Source: Paraburkholderia phenazinium
Lineage (GTDB): Bacteria; Pseudomonadota; Gammaproteobacteria; Burkholderiales; Burkholderiaceae
Reading direction: 5' to 3'
NCBI RefSeq assembly: GCF_900100735.1
Contig: NZ_FNCJ01000002.1
Span: forward strand, 558,001-622,000
Length of the DNA: 64,000 nt
The first letter of the stretch is position 1. Every line of letters starts with the position of its first letter. The notes below the pieces were generated by a model. That model did no database searches, was not told the DNA's origin, and saw nothing but the letters and a program-made list of their open reading frames with translations. This document shows positions 8,394-17,163 of the stretch, in pieces. Made by a program: the position numbers and the translations under genes.

Positions 8394-8879
8394 TCAAACG
8401 CCACGCGTAGCCTGGGCATGAGCCGACGGCGCATGCTCGGCAGGAATCAGAAGCACCGGACAAGTGGCCATGCGCACGAATCGCTCTGCGACGCTGCCAA
8501 GGAAAAGCCGCTGGAAGCCGCGCCGGCCATGCGTTCCCAGCACAACCAGATCGGCTTTCAGATCGGCTGCAGCGGCCAGGATGCTGTGTGCAATGCCATT
8601 GCCCACCGGCTCGACCTCGATGATCCGCGGGGCGCCGCGAACAGCGTGGCGAGTCATCGTCGACTGTGCTTCGGCTGTAATCCGGCTGCCTTCTTCGAAA
8701 AAGGCGTTTCGCAAGATCGACGGGTCGTAGCCGATTGAGTCATAGACCATTAGCGGGTTGTCGACGACATAAAGCGGTTGCAACTCCGCGCCGGTGTCTC
8801 GAGCAAGTGTCAAGGCGGCATCGAAGGCGCGCGCAGAAGTCTCGCTGCCATCCATCGCCACCAGAATGTGCTTGTACAT
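8394..8879 (-). CDS. Universal stress protein, UspA family
   Basis: Single Usp domain, 161 aa, cytoplasmic. The start MYKHILVAMDGSETSARAF and the ATP-binding loop GTHGRRGFQRLFLGS (G-x2-G-x9-G-S pattern, about residues 124-138) are canonical, followed by CPVLLIPAE. This indicates an ATP-binding member. The frame is open for 95 further codons upstream, but that sequence has no similarity to the family and the ATG at 8879 gives the standard start. Convergent with the hydrogenase block, head to tail with nothing else, so probably monocistronic. Such genes in Burkholderiaceae often respond to oxygen limitation; no Fnr-type site was seen in the 300 bases upstream. Confidence 0.93.
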   Translation of the reverse strand: MYKHILVAMDGSETSARAFDAALTLARDTGAELQPLYVVDNPLMVYDSIGYDPSILRNAFFEEGSRITAEAQSTMTRHAVRGAPRIIEVEPVGNGIAHSILAAAADLKADLVVLGTHGRRGFQRLFLGSVAERFVRMATCPVLLIPAEHAPSAHAQATRGV

Positions 8880-9178
8880 ACTGGCCTCGAAGAAGTTGCC
8901 GGATGTCTCGGTCACAGTCCGGATGCAGCATTTTCCTGCTAGCGGAGAGAGCCGTCTGTCCGTTGGAGGACGGTAATAGGCGTTCGAAAGGGCGTCCGAA
9001 AGTTCTCCGCTGCTTTGCCGGCGCGAGACGGTCCCGCAGCGTACAGACGTGCGCGCTGCTTGAGCGGAACATGCTTGGAGATTGGAACGTTGTGTCCATG
9101 AGGTTTTTACAGCCGGCATGGAAATCTGCGCCGCGTTTTGGATCGGCTTTGGATCGCGAACCACCTAAAGGGATCGAT

Positions 9179-9331
9179 ATGACTGCTGCAATGTGGGGAA
9201 TCGTATTAGGAATGGGCTTGATGTTCGGCGCCTCGCTGTACCGGTACACGCACCAGCCGGTACGTCTGGCGCGTGCCACCTCGGCCAGACAGCGCACTCA
9301 GGACAGGTTGCGTGAGCATTACGGTCTGTAA
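9179..9331 (+). CDS. Small single-span membrane protein, 50 aa, hypothetical
   Basis: Reads MTAAMWGIVLGMGLMFGASLYRY followed by a basic, hydrophilic tail rich in Arg and Thr. One membrane helix is evident at about residues 5-22. The frame continues upstream without stop, but an AAAGGG site stands 6 bases before the ATG at 9179 and the upstream residues look like a shadow. No family recognised. The position between a universal stress protein and other small stress-type proteins suggests it belongs to that group. The gene call is moderately secure. Confidence 0.5.
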   Translation: MTAAMWGIVLGMGLMFGASLYRYTHQPVRLARATSARQRTQDRLREHYGL

Positions 9332-9371
9332 AGCCGGATGCCACGCTGAAGCTTTCGATAGCACAAGCGTG

Positions 9372-9584
9372 CTATCGGGCAGAACCCGATACGCGCTCGA
9401 ACTCGTTGAAGAGTTTAAGCAAGCGGGCTACGCGTTTCTTGCCATCGGGCAGCAGTGCCTGCTGTGCCTCCAGACACGCGACTCGCTGGCGCCAGTACGA
9501 CATTGAGAGTGGATTACCTCGTTCGAGCAACGGGACGACGTATTCGAGATGCGCCAGATCTTTGGCGAATTCATGCAGTGACAT
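9372..9584 (-). CDS. Conserved-looking small hypothetical protein, 70 aa
   Basis: Predicted soluble, mostly helical protein beginning MSLHEFAKDLAHLEYVV and containing a YWRQRVACLEAQQALLPDGKKRVARLL stretch (given in part). AGGA five bases before the ATG at 9584 decides the start over an ATG eight codons upstream. Amphipathic helices and a balanced composition argue for a real gene. I do not recognise the family. It lies between two genes on the other strand and has no partner of its own. Confidence 0.6.
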   Translation of the reverse strand: MSLHEFAKDLAHLEYVVPLLERGNPLSMSYWRQRVACLEAQQALLPDGKKRVARLLKLFNEFERVSGSAR

Positions 9585-9815
9585 GTTTTTCCTTGGGAGG
9601 CTGGTCAACGCCTCGACTGCACGATAGGCCGATTCAGACAGAGAGTCTGCACGTTACCGTACAAGTTGCGAGGCCGATTGCATCGCCTGAGGTAGTGGGG
9701 GCAACTGCGCTAAAGACACGTCGTGTAACGCCGGGCAGTTTGTACGCTGACGTACCGCTTCCCGAGTCGATCGAGCGTAGTCTCAGAGTCACTATCTAGA
9801 GAAGTGGAGGCCATC

Positions 9816-10403
9816 ATGCTACGAAGAAAGTTTCTGTTCACAACACCCGGTTCGATCCTCGCGGTTGGGCTTGCAATGTCAGGTTGCACGATGACGGGCA
9901 CGTCCGACGCCAGTAGCACGCAGATGGACAAGCGTCACAGTATCGACGCCGGTGTGGACTCGACCTTGGGGCGCCTCTACAACGCTGCAAACGGATCGCG
10001 CGAACTGGTTCAAAAGGCTCGTGGCGTGCTGGTGTTCCCGTCGGTCATCGACGCGGGATTCGGTGTCGGCGGCCAGTATGGCGAGGGCTCGCTGCGGGTC
10101 GGCGGCCATACCGTTGGGTACTACAGCACGGCAACCGGCTCGATCGGCTGGCAGATCGGTGCGCAGTCGAAGGCGATCGTCTTTCTGTTCATGACCGACG
10201 ACTCGCTGGCGAAATTCCGCAACAGCGAAGGCTGGTCGGCGGGCGGCGATGCGTCGGTAGCATTGCTGAAGGTCGGAGCGAACGGCAACGTCGACACGAC
10301 GACGGCAAGCAGTCAGGTGGACGCGTTCGTGCTGACCAACACCGGCCTGATGGCGGGCGCGACACTCGAAGGCACGAAGGTCAGCCGGCTCAAGACCCTG
10401 TAA
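9816..10403 (+). CDS. SYLF-domain (Ysc84-like) lipoprotein
   Basis: Predicted lipoprotein of 195 aa. The signal peptide MLRRKFLFTTPGSILAVGLAMSGC (given in part as RRKFLF and the lipobox MSGC) ends at Cys24 or thereabouts. The mature part is a SYLF lipid-binding domain: ARGVLVFPSVIDAGFGVGGQ, SIGWQIGAQSKAIVFLFM and FRNSEGWSAGGDASVALL. SYLF proteins in proteobacteria bind phospholipid and are often envelope-stress associated. A GTG at 9804 is in frame, but GGAGG at 9806-9810 sits at ideal distance from the ATG at 9816. It is followed by a DUF3096 and a PRC-barrel gene on the same strand. Confidence 0.9.
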   Translation: MLRRKFLFTTPGSILAVGLAMSGCTMTGTSDASSTQMDKRHSIDAGVDSTLGRLYNAANGSRELVQKARGVLVFPSVIDAGFGVGGQYGEGSLRVGGHTVGYYSTATGSIGWQIGAQSKAIVFLFMTDDSLAKFRNSEGWSAGGDASVALLKVGANGNVDTTTASSQVDAFVLTNTGLMAGATLEGTKVSRLKTL

Positions 10404-10460
10404 TGCGAGCGGGTCGTGGCTCGTACACGGCGCAAGCCGCCAACGAGCGAGGAGTGAATC

Positions 10461-10607
10461 ATGCCTATGCTCACTAGTGCCGGTCCGCTGGTTTCACTGA
10501 TCGCCGGCATTCTGATTCTTGTTGTGCCACGCCTGCTGAACTACATCGTGGCGATCTATCTGATTGTGATTGGACTGCTGGGGCTTTTCGGAAGCCACCT
10601 TCACTGA
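10461..10607 (+). CDS. DUF3096-family membrane microprotein, 48 aa
   Basis: Short protein reading MPMLTSAGPLVSLIAGILIL then VVPRLLNYIVAIYLIVIGLLGL, with two hydrophobic segments separated by a Pro-Arg turn. This is the pattern I associate with the DUF3096 family, whose function is unknown. GAGGAG (10449-10454) is suitably placed before the ATG at 10461. It lies 57 bases after the SYLF lipoprotein gene and 69 before the PRC-barrel gene, probably in the same transcript. Both termini are short, so nearly the whole protein would lie in the membrane. Confidence 0.85.
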   Translation: MPMLTSAGPLVSLIAGILILVVPRLLNYIVAIYLIVIGLLGLFGSHLH

Positions 10608-10676
10608 ACGCGCGTTTTTCACCCGAGAGACGACGCGTCGAACCCGGTACCGCAAAGCAGAAACGGAGTGTCGAAC

Positions 10677-11495
10677 ATGTTGCGCAACATAGAGTTTTTG
10701 CAGGGATCCACCGTCAAGGCGAGCGACGGCGACGTCGGCACCGTCACGCAACTCTACTTCGATGACGAGGCGTGGGGCGTGCGCTACCTGGTGGTCGAAA
10801 CGGGCGATTGGCTCAGAGACCGGCAGGTGCTGATTTCGCCGTATGCGGTTTTGCACGCGGACCCCGGTTCCAAAGAGGTGCACGTGAGACTCACGCGGCA
10901 ACAGGTGCGCGATAGTCCGAACATCGACGCGCATAAGCCGGTGTCGCGCCAGCACGAGATTCAGTATCTGCGGTACTACGGCTATCCGACCTATTGGGGC
11001 GGAGCGAACGTCTGGGGGATGGGAGCCTATCCGGCCTTCGACGGCCTCTCTCCAACTGCCGCGCTGCCATTGGGCGCTTTCCCGGTGGTCGACCCGGACC
11101 CCGACGAGCCGCCGGCGGACGTCCATCTGCGCAGCACGGAAAGGGTGAAGGGCTACCACATCGAAACGGTCGACGGCACCATTGGCCACGTGTCAGGCTT
11201 CATCTTCGACGACGAGAGCTGGGTGATCCGCTACCTGAGCGTCGATACGCGCAACTGGTGGCCCGGCGGCAAGGAAGTTCTGCTGGCCACAGGGTGGATC
11301 GAGCTGATCGACTGGTTCGGCTCAACCGTTTCCACGACGCTGACGCGCGATGCCATCAAGCACAGCCCGGCGTACGACGACGCGATTCCGGTCGACCGGG
11401 ACTACGAAATGGCGCTGCACGAGTTTTACGGCCGACAGGGCTATTGGTCCAATGAGAGGGCGGCAGCGCCGGATGAGCGCATAACCGCACCCTGA
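10677..11495 (+). CDS. Double PRC-barrel domain protein
   Basis: Soluble protein of 272 aa with two PRC-barrel units. The first is at residues 1-100 (GSTVKASDGDVGTVTQLYFDDEAWGVRYLVVETGDWL). The second is at about 150-245 (GYHIETVDGTIGHVSGFIFDDESWVIRYLSVDTRNW). They are joined by a Tyr/Gly/Pro-rich linker. The repeated DDE-W-x-[VI]-RYL pattern is diagnostic. The GGAG at 10665-10668 favours ATG 10677 over GTG 10668. Function is unknown; such proteins are common near stress genes in Burkholderiaceae. Last of three + strand genes that follow the SYLF lipoprotein. Confidence 0.88.
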   Translation: MLRNIEFLQGSTVKASDGDVGTVTQLYFDDEAWGVRYLVVETGDWLRDRQVLISPYAVLHADPGSKEVHVRLTRQQVRDSPNIDAHKPVSRQHEIQYLRYYGYPTYWGGANVWGMGAYPAFDGLSPTAALPLGAFPVVDPDPDEPPADVHLRSTERVKGYHIETVDGTIGHVSGFIFDDESWVIRYLSVDTRNWWPGGKEVLLATGWIELIDWFGSTVSTTLTRDAIKHSPAYDDAIPVDRDYEMALHEFYGRQGYWSNERAAAPDERITAP

Positions 11496-11575
11496 GTGCC
11501 GACGCCGGGGGGATTCCGGCCTTTTGCAGGTCACGCGCCTTTAACAGGTGCCGTGGCCTGTTTGTCTAAGTGGCG

Positions 11576-12295
11576 CTAGATCGCGCGCAGATCGGGCAAC
11601 AGACGTTCGAATTCCCTTCTTACAACGCCGTAGCATTCGCAGACACGCTTTTCCAGCCCCGGCCTATCCAGTACCTCGATATGACCGTAGCTATAGCGGA
11701 TCAAGCCTGCCTCCTGCAGTTTCATGGCGGCTTCGGTCACGCCGGGCCGGCGCACGCCGAGCATATTGGCGATCAGTTCCTGAGTCATCTTCAACTCGTT
11801 GGAAGGCAGCCTGTCAATGCTCAGAAGCAGCCAGCGGCACAACTGTTGATCGATCGAGTGATGCCGGTTGCAGACGGCGGTTTGCGCCATCTGGGTGATC
11901 AGCGCCTGGGTGTAGCGAAGCAGCAGTCGCTGCATCGGGCCGGCGCGATGGAACTCTTCCTTCAGCATGCGGGCGTCCAGCCGGTAGGCGTGTCCGGCGC
12001 TTTGTACGACGGCGCGGCTGGGGGTGGTTTCGCCACCCATAAAGAGCGCGATACCGACGAGCCCTTCGTTACCCACAATCGCGATCTCGGCCGATGCACC
12101 GTCTTCCATGACGTAGAGCAGCGAGATGATGGCGTTGGTGGGGAAATAGACGTGATCGAGGCGGTCACCGGATTCGTAGACGACCTGTCCCAGCGGCAAC
12201 TCGACCGGTATGAGGTGCGGTTCGATGCGCTTCCACTCTGCTTCGGGCAAGACCGATAGCAGGTGATTTTCTTGGGGATGATGCGCGTTTGACAT
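11576..12295 (-). CDS. Crp/Fnr-family transcriptional regulator
   Basis: Regulator of 239 aa with an amino-terminal cyclic-nucleotide-binding-type beta barrel (residues 20-140; FPTNAIISLLYVMEDGASAEIAIVGNEGLVGI) and a carboxy-terminal winged helix (KMTQELIANMLGVRRPGVTEA, about 175-200). It lacks the amino-terminal cysteines of Fnr, so direct oxygen sensing by an iron-sulfur cluster is unlikely. The NEGLVG pattern is seen in a group of Crp-like proteins of unknown ligand. Its gene is 41 bases downstream of, and codirectional with, the Nramp-like gene. Targets unknown. Confidence 0.92.
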   Translation of the reverse strand: MSNAHHPQENHLLSVLPEAEWKRIEPHLIPVELPLGQVVYESGDRLDHVYFPTNAIISLLYVMEDGASAEIAIVGNEGLVGIALFMGGETTPSRAVVQSAGHAYRLDARMLKEEFHRAGPMQRLLLRYTQALITQMAQTAVCNRHHSIDQQLCRWLLLSIDRLPSNELKMTQELIANMLGVRRPGVTEAAMKLQEAGLIRYSYGHIEVLDRPGLEKRVCECYGVVRREFERLLPDLRAI

Positions 12296-12336
12296 TGATG
12301 CGATCCCGGTGTGACCCTTATCCCATTATAAGGCAC

Positions 12337-13626
12337 TTAGGCAAACACCGTTACGGCCATCGCGACGACGGTTGCCGCCATCATCGCCGTGGCGAGCCAA
12401 CCCAGGACGCGCAGCAGCAGGGGTAAGGTGAATCCCCTCATGATGCTGGCGCGCATGGACAGATGCATCATTACCCCCATCACTGGGACGGCGACGATGC
12501 CGTTGAGCACGGCACTCCAGTACAGCGCCTTGACCGGATCGATAGCGGTGAAATTCAGCCCGACGCCGATAAGCGTTGCCGTGGCGATTACGCCATAAAA
12601 GGCCTTCGCTCGCAGAGGAAGGCGCGCGAGACCAACACGCCACGACAGCAGCTCGCCCACCGCATAGGCGGCCGAGCCCGCCAGCACGGGAACGGTTAGC
12701 ATCCCTGTGCCGATAATTCCGGCGGCGAAAATCCCAAATGTGAAGGGCCCAGCCACGGCACGCAGCGCTTCAGCCGCCTGGGCGGAGGTCTGGATGTTGG
12801 TTATGCCGTGGGCATGCAGCGTCGCTGCGGTCGTTACCACGATAAAGAACGCAATGACGTTCGACAACGCCATACCCAGGTAAGTGTCGATCCGGATCCG
12901 CGAGAATTCCGCCTTTGCTTGCCACGGCGCGTGGGTCAGCGGATGCGCGCCGCGCCGTTCCCGCTGGTCGTCGACTTCCTGTTCGGCTTGCCAGAAGAAT
13001 AAGTAGGGGCTGATGGTCGTGCCCATCACCGCGACGATCGCGACAATATAGTCGGGTTTGGTGGAGAGCGGCGGCCAGATGGTCGCCCAGCCCACTACTT
13101 GCCACGGCACCTTCACGACGAACGCGCAGATCACGTAGGCGAACAGCGACAGGCACAGCCATTTCAGAACCGAGACGTAGCGCGCATAGCGGGTAAAGAC
13201 TTCCAGCGCGATCGACAGCAAGCCGAACAGGCAGACATACAGCAGCACGGGGCCCGAGATCAGAAGCTTGAGCGCGGCGCCCATCGCACCGAGGTCGGCA
13301 CCGAGATTGATGACGTTTGCCAGCATCAGCAGGCTGACGACGCTAGTGGAGAGCCAGCGTGGATAGTGGCGGCGCAGATTGCCGGCAATGCCGTATCCGG
13401 TGACGCGGCCAATGCGCGCGCTGATTTCCTGAATGGCTGACATCAGCGGATAGCTGAGAAGCAAGGTCCAGGTGAGTCCATAGCCGAACTGGGCGCCGAC
13501 CTGGGAATAGGTTGCGATCCCGCTTGGGTCGTCGTCGGAGGCGCCGGTAATGAGGCCGGGGCCCAGCGCGGCGAGCAATTTTGGCCGGGTCGGCTGCTGT
13601 TCCGGTTCGGGTATTGCCGTATCCAT
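12337..13626 (-). CDS. Nramp-like divalent metal transporter with altered metal-site motifs
   Basis: Inner-membrane protein of 429 aa with about eleven hydrophobic segments and the Nramp fold pattern. In classical Nramp/MntH the first helix has DPGN and helix 6 has MPH; these bind Mn or Fe. Here the corresponding segments read SDDDPSGIATYSQVGAQFG (residues 29-47) and MGTTISPYLFFWQ, so the metal-binding Met is absent. This is the pattern of Nramp-related proteins of uncertain substrate, some of which carry Mg or Al. A hydrophilic cytoplasmic loop (QEVDDQRERRGAH) follows. Lies upstream of the Crp-like gene on the same strand; no metal-dependent operator was identified. Confidence 0.88.
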   Translation of the reverse strand: MDTAIPEPEQQPTRPKLLAALGPGLITGASDDDPSGIATYSQVGAQFGYGLTWTLLLSYPLMSAIQEISARIGRVTGYGIAGNLRRHYPRWLSTSVVSLLMLANVINLGADLGAMGAALKLLISGPVLLYVCLFGLLSIALEVFTRYARYVSVLKWLCLSLFAYVICAFVVKVPWQVVGWATIWPPLSTKPDYIVAIVAVMGTTISPYLFFWQAEQEVDDQRERRGAHPLTHAPWQAKAEFSRIRIDTYLGMALSNVIAFFIVVTTAATLHAHGITNIQTSAQAAEALRAVAGPFTFGIFAAGIIGTGMLTVPVLAGSAAYAVGELLSWRVGLARLPLRAKAFYGVIATATLIGVGLNFTAIDPVKALYWSAVLNGIVAVPVMGVMMHLSMRASIMRGFTLPLLLRVLGWLATAMMAATVVAMAVTVFA

Positions 13627-13656
13627 CTTCGGGTGGGCTCCGCTAACGCAACTGGA

Positions 13657-13932
13657 CTAGACTGAACTGACGCCGAACACGCCGGCTGCCAAGTCACGCT
13701 CGCAATCGGCGTGCCACGCCGTGCCTTGCCCAGCACCATAGACACTGGACTTGCCGTTGCTCCGTCGCGTCACCCTGACTTGCCGTCGAACCTGTCCGGC
13801 ACTGGCGTCAGCCGGGTTGGGATCCTCGTCATGGATATCGAAATCGCTGATATCGAAACCATGGCTTGCGAAAATCGATTCTGCGTCGGCTTGTTCGTCT
13901 TCGCTGAACTCATGAAAAAAATGCCTAGCCAT
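13657..13932 (-). CDS. Hypothetical protein, 91 aa
   Basis: Acidic amino half (MARHFFHEFSEDEQADAESI, then DISDFDIHDEDPNP) and a basic middle (VRRQVRVTRRSNGKSSVYGAG). A GGAG five bases before ATG 13932 sets the start; an in-frame upstream start at 13965 has no such site. Probably expressed just ahead of the Nramp-like gene, whose start is 30 bases beyond the stop of this one on the same strand. No known family recognised; predicted cytoplasmic. Confidence 0.6.
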   Translation of the reverse strand: MARHFFHEFSEDEQADAESIFASHGFDISDFDIHDEDPNPADASAGQVRRQVRVTRRSNGKSSVYGAGQGTAWHADCERDLAAGVFGVSSV

Positions 13933-14196
13933 GTGAACTCCCGGTTCCAGGATGAGTCGTAGCACGCTCCGGCGAACCGTAATCTACCTTGGGGCCGCCT
14001 TTCGCCACGATGCACGCTATTTGTTGGCGAGTCTGTACGTTAGCGTTCAACCTCGCGGTGGACGAGCGTGCGCCGGCCTCGCGAGGTTATTTGGCGATCC
14101 GAAATAATGGAGGCCGCTTGCCGGGATGCTGAACTTCTAACGGTCGCGGCGTGTTACGCGCTAAACTGGTGCTCTAGCAGTTTCCAGCGGTGCGCC

Positions 14197-17139
14197 ATGA
14201 ACGATTCCAAATACATCTCCGCGGCGCCCCTGCCGGCCACGGCTCCTCGAATCGTCGCGATCGGCGCATCCGCAGGCGGCCTTCACGCGCTGAGCCTGTT
14301 TTTCAGGGCCGCTACCCTGATCCCCAACGACGTAGCGTTTGTGATCGTCGTCCATCTCGCCCCTGACTCAACGAGTTATCTCCCGCACCTGCTGGCCAAA
14401 GACACGCCTTTACCCGTGTCCCTCATCGAGGATGGCGCCATGCTGCGTGCGGGACATATCTATGTGATCCCTCCCAAAGTATCGGTCGGTATCGAGCGGG
14501 ACGCCTTCAGGCTGCACGCTGCCGTCGAGCGTCCTGCCATTCCCATGCCGATCGACGAGTTCTTCACGTCGCTGGCCGCGGACCAGCATGATCGCGCCAT
14601 CGGGATTGTGCTCACTGGCGCCAACGCGGACGGCTCGGCCGGCCTGCGAGCCATCAAAGCCGAGGGCGGTATGGTGATGGCGCAAACGCCCGAATCCGCC
14701 GAGCATAGCGCGATGCCCGCCCACGCGATTGCGACGGGGCTGGTCGATTATGTGCTGCCGGTTGAAGACATGCCTGCAGCACTGTTCGATTACATCGCAC
14801 GCTCAACCGTCACGGCAGCTCCGGGCGCTTTGGACAACGCGGACCCGGTCGACCTTGAACCGGTTCTTGGGGCGCTTGCCGAGGCCGGACTGGATTTCAG
14901 GGGATACAAGCGGGGCACGCTGGAACGTAGGGTTGCGCGGCGTATGTCCGTCAACAGAATCGACAGCCTCGACGTGTATTGCGAACTTCTGAAAACCCGG
15001 CCAGAGGAAGCGCAAGCACTGAGCCTCGATATGATGATCGGCGTCACGGAGTTCTTTCGCGATCCCGAGGCATGGAGCGCGCTCTCGGAGCGGGTCCTCA
15101 CCCGCATTCTCGAAGAGCCCGAGGGCGAACAACCCATTCGCGTCTGGGTGCCGGGATGTGCGACAGGCGAAGAGGCCTACTCGATGGCCATGCTGCTGAC
15201 CGAGGAACTCAAGAAGCGCCGCTCGACCCGAACTTTCATGATTCTGGCCTCTGACGTCAACCGCGCGGCGCTGGGACGCGCCCGGCAAGGCATTTATGCA
15301 CCAGGCGTCGCCTTGCCGCTCGGCGAAGCGCGGCTCGAGCGTTTTTTTCAGGCCCATGAACAGGGCTACCAGATCCGCCAGGAGCTTCGCGAGACGGTTT
15401 TGTTCACTCCGCAGAACCTGATTGCCGATCCGCCGTTTTCCCGCGTGGACCTGATCAGTTGCCGGAACCTGCTGATCTATCTTGAACCGGAGGCCCAGCG
15501 GCGCGTGTTCGAGTTGTTCCACTTTGCACTCAATCCGATGCGCTACCTGTTTCTGGGACGCTCCGAGAGTACCGATCCCGATTCGAACCAGTTTCGGGAA
15601 GTGTCGCGGGCCTGGCGTATTTACCAGCGCAGTCCAGTCGTGGTTCCGGGCGTCTCCGGGTACCGGTTTTCTGCCAGAGCGGCACGCTCCGAGGAATTCC
15701 CACCCGCCAGTCGCATCGGCGTGCGCAGCAAGGGATATGCAGAACTGGTCAACACCGCGCTGCTCGAGGAGCACCATGGTGCATCGGTGCTGATCAACTC
15801 CGCTCATCAGGTGCTCTACGTGAGCGGCTCGACCGATGAGTACCTGACGCAGCCCGCGGGTGAGCCCACCGGAAATATTCTCGACATGGCGCGCGAAGGC
15901 CTGCGCCTCAAGCTGCGCATCGTCTTGCGCCGGGCGATTCAGGAGCGGGCCGCTACGCCAGTGAGCGAAGTTGTCTCCGACGGCGGTGCGGCGGCGGTGA
16001 AGATCACCGTGACGCGGTCATTCGACACGGCGCATGCAGGCAAGGCATTGCTCGTTATCTTCGCCCGTGTGCCGATGGTGGACCGCCCTTTGTCGCCACT
16101 GCCATCTGGTTTGGACTCCGACCTCTGGCACCTGGAGAGCGAGCTGCGCACGACGCAGGTGGAACTGGGCAGCACGATCGAGGAACTGGAAGAGAGCAAT
16201 ACGGATTTACGGGTATCGAACGAAGAAATTCTTTCCATCAATGAGGAATTGCGTTCGGCCAACGAGGAGCTCGAGACGTCGAAAGAAGAGCTGCAGGCAG
16301 TCAATGAGCAACTCAATGGCGTCAATTTTCAACTCGAGCTGAAAGTTCGTCAGTTGGAAATCCTGAATGAGGACGTGACGAATCTGCTTGCCAGCACGCA
16401 AATCGCAACGCTGATGCTTGACCAGCAGCGCGTGATCAGACGCTTTACGCCAGGCGCGGGGCGGATTCTGGGGCTCGCGCCGTCCGACATTGGACGCGTC
16501 GTCGTCGACGTTCTTGGCAACCCGCTCGCCGACGCTTTGCCGGAGGATGTCGAACGGGTCCTGATGGGATCGGACCCGCTGGTCGAGAAGGAAATCCAGA
16601 CCGCGACCGCGCAATGGTATGTCCGGCGCATTACACCGTATCTGGCGATGGGCGGAAAACCGCCCGCTGGCGTGGTGGTGACATGGACTGATATTACGCA
16701 TGTCAAACTGTCGGACGAACGCTCCCGGCGTCTTGCCGCGGTGGTTCAGGATTCGAACGATGCGGTAACGGTGTTTGACCTGAGGGGCCGCTTTATTGCC
16801 TGGAACAAGGCGGCCAGCGCCATGTATGGCTATAGCGAAGCCGAGGCGTTGCTGATGAGCGTCTCCGAAATGCTGCCAGGCGGCGCGAGGCAGGATCATC
16901 TCGACTTCATCCACCATGCAGCGAACAATGAGGCGCTGCATTCCTACGAGACCCAGCGTGTCACGAAAGACGGACGGGTGATTACGATCTGGATCACCTT
17001 GTCGGTGCTCTCTGACGGCTTGGGCAACGCCACAGCCATCGCGACAACGGAGCGCGATCTCACCAACCGGGGCGTGAGTAACGCGCAGCTTCGCGAACTG
17101 GCCGAGCGCCTCGCGCTGGCCGGCCGGCAAAACCGCTAG
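14197..17139 (+). CDS. CheB-CheR-PAS fusion signalling protein
   Basis: Protein of 980 aa. Residues 15-200 are a CheB methylesterase domain with the catalytic Ser in IGASAGG, His in VVHLAP and Asp region in GIVLTGANADGSAG. Residues 215-480 are a CheR methyltransferase (GVTEFFRDPEAW, WVPGCATGEEAYSMAM, SCRNLLIYL). About 645-725 is a heptad-rich coiled coil (EELEESNTDLRVSNEEILS). Two PAS domains follow at about 730-850 and 850-975. There is no receiver and no histidine kinase, although many relatives end in one. ATG 14197 gives a normal amino end; the open frame upstream to 14068 has no family resemblance. No chemoreceptor gene is nearby, so it likely acts in a non-chemotaxis or stress pathway. 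Confidence 0.93.
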   Translation: MNDSKYISAAPLPATAPRIVAIGASAGGLHALSLFFRAATLIPNDVAFVIVVHLAPDSTSYLPHLLAKDTPLPVSLIEDGAMLRAGHIYVIPPKVSVGIERDAFRLHAAVERPAIPMPIDEFFTSLAADQHDRAIGIVLTGANADGSAGLRAIKAEGGMVMAQTPESAEHSAMPAHAIATGLVDYVLPVEDMPAALFDYIARSTVTAAPGALDNADPVDLEPVLGALAEAGLDFRGYKRGTLERRVARRMSVNRIDSLDVYCELLKTRPEEAQALSLDMMIGVTEFFRDPEAWSALSERVLTRILEEPEGEQPIRVWVPGCATGEEAYSMAMLLTEELKKRRSTRTFMILASDVNRAALGRARQGIYAPGVALPLGEARLERFFQAHEQGYQIRQELRETVLFTPQNLIADPPFSRVDLISCRNLLIYLEPEAQRRVFELFHFALNPMRYLFLGRSESTDPDSNQFREVSRAWRIYQRSPVVVPGVSGYRFSARAARSEEFPPASRIGVRSKGYAELVNTALLEEHHGASVLINSAHQVLYVSGSTDEYLTQPAGEPTGNILDMAREGLRLKLRIVLRRAIQERAATPVSEVVSDGGAAAVKITVTRSFDTAHAGKALLVIFARVPMVDRPLSPLPSGLDSDLWHLESELRTTQVELGSTIEELEESNTDLRVSNEEILSINEELRSANEELETSKEELQAVNEQLNGVNFQLELKVRQLEILNEDVTNLLASTQIATLMLDQQRVIRRFTPGAGRILGLAPSDIGRVVVDVLGNPLADALPEDVERVLMGSDPLVEKEIQTATAQWYVRRITPYLAMGGKPPAGVVVTWTDITHVKLSDERSRRLAAVVQDSNDAVTVFDLRGRFIAWNKAASAMYGYSEAEALLMSVSEMLPGGARQDHLDFIHHAANNEALHSYETQRVTKDGRVITIWITLSVLSDGLGNATAIATTERDLTNRGVSNAQLRELAERLALAGRQNR

Positions 17140-17163
17140 CGTCAGGCCTGCCGGTTTGCACGG

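Noticed and set aside
8880..9178. Fnr-type box (TTGAT-N4-ATCAA) ahead of the universal stress gene
   Set aside because: Searched because Usp genes are often Fnr-dependent; no acceptable match in this stretch.
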